Origin: Candidatus Dormiibacterota bacterium
GTDB taxonomy: Bacteria; Chloroflexota; Dormibacteria; UBA8260; Bog-877
Direction: 5' to 3'
Assembly: GCA_003133485.1 (NCBI GenBank)
Contig: PKXR01000156.1
Location: 1-17,657, forward strand
DNA length: 17,657 bases
Under the pieces are notes generated by a model. That model saw only the letters and a list, made by a program, of their open reading frames with translations. It searched no databases and was not told the DNA's origin. Position 1 is the first letter of the stretch; every line of letters starts with the position of its first letter. The position numbers and the translations under genes were made by a program. Positions 15,347 to 17,657 of the stretch are shown here, one piece after another.

Positions 15347-15640
15347 CTACCCGCTTCTTTGGTCCCTCCTGAGAAGGTCTTCCAACTCGGCCATCAGGCG
15401 CTCTGCTCGCACCTGGATCTCATCTCCGAGGAGTCGCACCTCGGCCCACGGACGTACCTTGGGGTCAGGTAGCTCCCCATCGATGGAACGCTTACCGGCG
15501 ATCTAGGGGTACTCGTCCCCACAGCCCGTGGTTACCACGACGTCTGCCTACGCCGCCAAGTCCTGGGTAAGTGCTTGCTGGGCGTGGGCTCCGCGAGGTC
15601 GATATTCCTCTCTCATCAACGCCGAACTGGCCGCCTCCGA
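15347..15640 (-). pseudogene. arsC: arsC arsenate reductase (low-MW phosphatase type), C-terminal remnant with two amber stops
   Basis: One uninterrupted minus-strand frame except for TAG at 15548-15550 and at 15503-15505. It reads LTQDLAA-stop-ADVVVTTGCGDEYP-stop-IAGKRSIDGELPDPK, then VRPWAEVRLLGDEIQVRAERLMAELEDLL, ending with TAG at 15347-15349. This matches the second half of thioredoxin/mycothiol-linked arsenate reductases: ADVVVTMGCGD, PGKR, LPDP, and a final RDEI helix. The N-terminal phosphate loop (CxxxxxR) is not found in this frame, so the gene is truncated or decayed. The second stop stands where the family often has Tyr, one base change away. It is divergent from the arsR remnant, the usual arrangement in an ars locus. 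Confidence 0.68.
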
Positions 15641-15729
15641 GGGGTATAGGAGTCTGATGGCCGGCACCGCCAGAGGCAGCTGACAAGCTGGCCACCCCGA
15701 GATGGCCCGACCGAGCGAGCTGCGGCAAC

Positions 15730-16020
15730 ATTGAAGTCGCGCTCGAACCAGCGCTGGCTTTTTACGCCGCCGAGCTCTGCAGGATGCTGGGCCACCCCAC
15801 TCGCCTCAGCATCCTCGCCACCCTGCTCCGATCTCCGGCACCGGCGTGGATCTGCGACTTCGCCGCCCCGTACGAGTTCAGCCAGCCGACCATCTCGCAT
15901 CACATGGCCAAGCTCAGGGCCGCGGGACTGGTTGAGTCGCACAAAGACGGGATCCGGGTGTAGCACCGGATCGTGGAAGAGCGGCCGATGGACGCAGCAC
16001 TCAGCTGGCTGACGTGGTCT
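15730..16020 (+). pseudogene. arsR: arsR-type repressor remnant with an amber stop
   Basis: In frame with ATG 15784 the sequence reads LAFYAAELCRMLGHPTRLSI, then LATLLRSPAPAWICDFAAPYEFSQPTISHHMAKLRAAGLVESHKDGIRV, and then TAG at 15961-15963, followed by HRIVEERPMDAALSW. This is a complete ArsR winged-helix domain. The stop lies in the wing, where relatives have Tyr (VYYRL), so a TAC-to-TAG change would explain it. ICDF matches the C-x-D metal-binding region of arsenic-sensing ArsR, although only one Cys is present. No ATG or GTG start lies at the N-terminus in frame; an ATT at 15730 or upstream decay are options. It could make only a 59-residue fragment from ATG 15784. Confidence 0.68.
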
Positions 16021-16331
16021 CGAGGAGAGCCAGCTGTTCGGTGCGTAGTCTCAGGCGGTCACTGCGACCGCGCCTGTTTGGCAGGCATGCCAGATGGGGT
16101 TTCTGCGAGCTCGCATCCGCCATTCAGAGCGAGCCGATCAGGACATCTAGCGCTGGATTAGCCGCGCCACCGGTGAGCGTTGCGAACGCGCCACCTTGAC
16201 GGCGAAGTAATCGCGCGATTTTTGGCAAGCGAGAGCGCCCCGGCTCCGGCTAGCTGACCTACGGGATCGTCATGGGATCGTTTCGCGAGAAGCACATGCG
16301 GCCATGGTGTCGAGTGTCAGGCTGATCCGAG
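15964..16331. other. Gene-poor stretch between the arsR remnant and the HD-GYP gene
   Basis: Beyond the short arsR tail I see no coding pattern, tRNA or recognisable riboswitch. A small inverted repeat, TGGCA-GGCA-TGCCA (16079-16092), is the only structure noticed. The stretch presumably holds the promoter of the HD-GYP gene, but no convincing -35/-10 pair was found. Confidence 0.4.
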
Positions 16332-17657
16332 ATGGGTTCTCCAAGTGCCACGCCCGAAGCGCAGTGGAAGAGGCGCCCCGGACTCAGCCTCGCGATCCGG
16401 CTGGCGGTCTTCCTAGTCCCTATCGCGGCCACGGTAGTAGTCACTGAAGTCCTCGGTCATCTGGTCCCAGCACCACATGGCGGGACCAGGGCGCTCGAAT
16501 GGTGGGCTGGTCTCACCGCCGCGGGCATTCTGACCCTGGTGGTCTCCGAGCGGGCGATGCGAAGCTTCTTGCCTCTCGCAGCGCTGCTCAACGTGTCGAT
16601 GGTCTTCCCCGACCACACTCCACAGCGATTCGCCCTGGCCCGCCGAGCGGGGCGGCCGGAGGAACTCGTGGCTAGGCTGCAGAAGGCAGGCGAATCTGCG
16701 AGACCCGGTGATCTCAAAGCGGCCCAGACCGTCCTGGAGCTGACCGCGGCGCTCAGCGTTCACGACCGGCGAACCCGTGGCCACTCCGAGCGGGTGCGCG
16801 TCTTCACCGACATGATCAGCGCTGAACTCCACCTGTCAGAGCGGGACCGTGGTCGGCTCCGCTGGGCGGCGCTGCTGCACGACATCGGCAAGCTTCGGGT
16901 GTCGTCCAAGATCCTCAACAAGCCAGCCAAACCCTCCAAGTCTGAGTGGCAGGTTCTTCGCGCCCACCCCGAGTCCGGCGCCGCGCTGATCGCTCCGGTG
17001 CTGGACTGGCTCGAGCAGTGGGGCTTGGCCGTCGCCCAGCACCATGAGTGGTTCGATGGCAACGGCTATCCCCACGGGCTCGCCGGGCACCAGATCAGCC
17101 TCGGGGCCAGGATCGTCTCGGTGGCGGACGTATACGAGACCATCACCGCAGTGCGCCCCTACCGCCGCTCGGTGTCGGTCGCCGCAGCCCGAGCCGAACT
17201 GGTGCGGGCCTCGGGTACCCAGCTCGACCCGGTGGTGGTCCGCGCCTTCCTGAACGTCTCGGTGGGTCGTCTCTGGGGCGTGCTCGGGATCGGTTCGATC
17301 ATCTCCCAAGTCCCTCTACTGGCTGACCTTGCTCCGGTAATGGGGCGAGTCAGCCCTGGACTGAGCAGCTCCGCTGCAGCTGCTGGGGCCGCCGGCGCCA
17401 TCGCCATTACCGGAGCCGGATTTCTGCCCTCGCTGGGGCAGCTCCAGGCTGCGGAACGGACCCCGGTCGCCTCAGCTTCTGTCATGGCCACACATCCCAC
17501 GCCACCTCGCGACCCCGCGACCTCGCGTCCCAGCGCAGCGGAGCCGACACCAACCAGCTCTGAGCCCTCCAGCCCGACGCCCACAGCACGCGCCGCCGCT
17601 CCGAGTCCAACTGCGTCGTCTGCCCTGACTTCGCCGGCTCCCGTTCCTACACCAACT
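16332..17657 (+). CDS. Membrane-associated HD-GYP protein, probable cyclic-di-GMP phosphodiesterase (partial at window end)
   Basis: The frame is open from ATG 16332 to the last base (442 codons so far). Two hydrophobic stretches near the N-terminus (about 18-45 and 57-71) suggest membrane anchoring. The HD-GYP domain follows: LSVHDRRTRGHSERV, LLHDIGKLRV (HD at 183-184), LRAHPESGAALI, VAQHHEWFDGNGYPHGLAGHQI (HHE 237-239, GYP 245-247) and ARIVSVADVYETITAVRPYRRS. All metal-ligand motifs are present, so it should hydrolyse cyclic di-GMP. After the domain come a further hydrophobic region (WGVLGIGSIISQVPLLADLAPVM, then an Ala/Gly-rich helix) and a long Pro/Ser/Thr/Ala tail that may be extracytoplasmic. 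The start is weakly supported; no strong SD is seen. Confidence 0.9.
   Translation, partial: MGSPSATPEAQWKRRPGLSLAIRLAVFLVPIAATVVVTEVLGHLVPAPHGGTRALEWWAGLTAAGILTLVVSERAMRSFLPLAALLNVSMVFPDHTPQRFALARRAGRPEELVARLQKAGESARPGDLKAAQTVLELTAALSVHDRRTRGHSERVRVFTDMISAELHLSERDRGRLRWAALLHDIGKLRVSSKILNKPAKPSKSEWQVLRAHPESGAALIAPVLDWLEQWGLAVAQHHEWFDGNGYPHGLAGHQISLGARIVSVADVYETITAVRPYRRSVSVAAARAELVRASGTQLDPVVVRAFLNVSVGRLWGVLGIGSIISQVPLLADLAPVMGRVSPGLSSSAAAAGAAGAIAITGAGFLPSLGQLQAAERTPVASASVMATHPTPPRDPATSRPSAAEPTPTSSEPSSPTPTARAAAPSPTASSALTSPAPVPTPT

Noticed and set aside
15492..15731. 79-codon minus-strand ORF over the ars remnant
   Set aside because: It is out of frame with the recognisable arsC residues and has shadow-like composition.
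15347..16020. Amber codon reassignment in this organism
   Set aside because: Intact genes here, including the MFS exporter, the PucR-type regulator and the transposase, end with TAG at the expected family lengths, so TAG is used as stop.
16093..16331. Cyclic-di-GMP riboswitch upstream of the HD-GYP gene
   Set aside because: I looked for the conserved GEMM-type core and did not find it; only unremarkable GC-rich sequence is present.

Overview
The window is high-GC DNA, most likely from an actinobacterium or a relative. The evidence is the pervasive G/C at third positions, frequent GTG starts, a gene of the mycothiol-dependent maleylpyruvate isomerase (MDMPI) family, leaderless-looking start sites, and gene families common in soil Actinobacteria. 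The species cannot be named from the sequence. No rRNA, tRNA or CRISPR array was seen.

Layout. Positions 3-305 hold the C-terminal end of a DHA2-type MFS transporter. On the minus strand follow a dienelactone-hydrolase-family gene (386-1135), a frameshifted beta-lactamase-fold serine hydrolase (1284-2326), and an ArsR/SRPBCC operon (3352 down to 2514) closed by a strong hairpin. A complete 2,935-bp IS1595-family (ISXO2-like) element at 3378-6312 is inserted just upstream of that operon. It has 25-bp perfect terminal inverted repeats and a perfect 8-bp target duplication. It carries its transposase, a 47-codon ORF, and two tandem, mutually homologous passenger genes of a family I recognise only as hypothetical (conserved RSALDH, QPY/F and DKHR). 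Removing the element in silico restores a good promoter for the ArsR operon, with a palindrome in its spacer, so the insertion appears to have split it.

To the right lie a 14-TM-type DHA2 MFS exporter (6544-8313), an MDMPI-like gene with two compensating frameshifts (8480-9199), a convergent PucR/CdaR-type regulator (10536 down to 9238), a divergent lipoprotein gene (10619-11098), an MDR-superfamily dehydrogenase (11149-12189) and another lipoprotein gene (12373-13185). The last part is rich in cyclic-di-GMP turnover genes: a PAS-GGDEF-EAL protein with a degenerate GGDEF site and intact EAL motifs (minus strand, to 13269), and a membrane-associated HD-GYP protein open at the window end (16332 onward). 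Between them sit divergent remnants of arsC and arsR broken by in-frame amber codons.

The window reads as an accessory, partly decaying region: four genes are broken by frameshifts or stops and one promoter is split by an IS. Sequencing or assembly error could explain some of the frameshifts. The passenger pair in the IS1595 element is the least explained and most interesting part.
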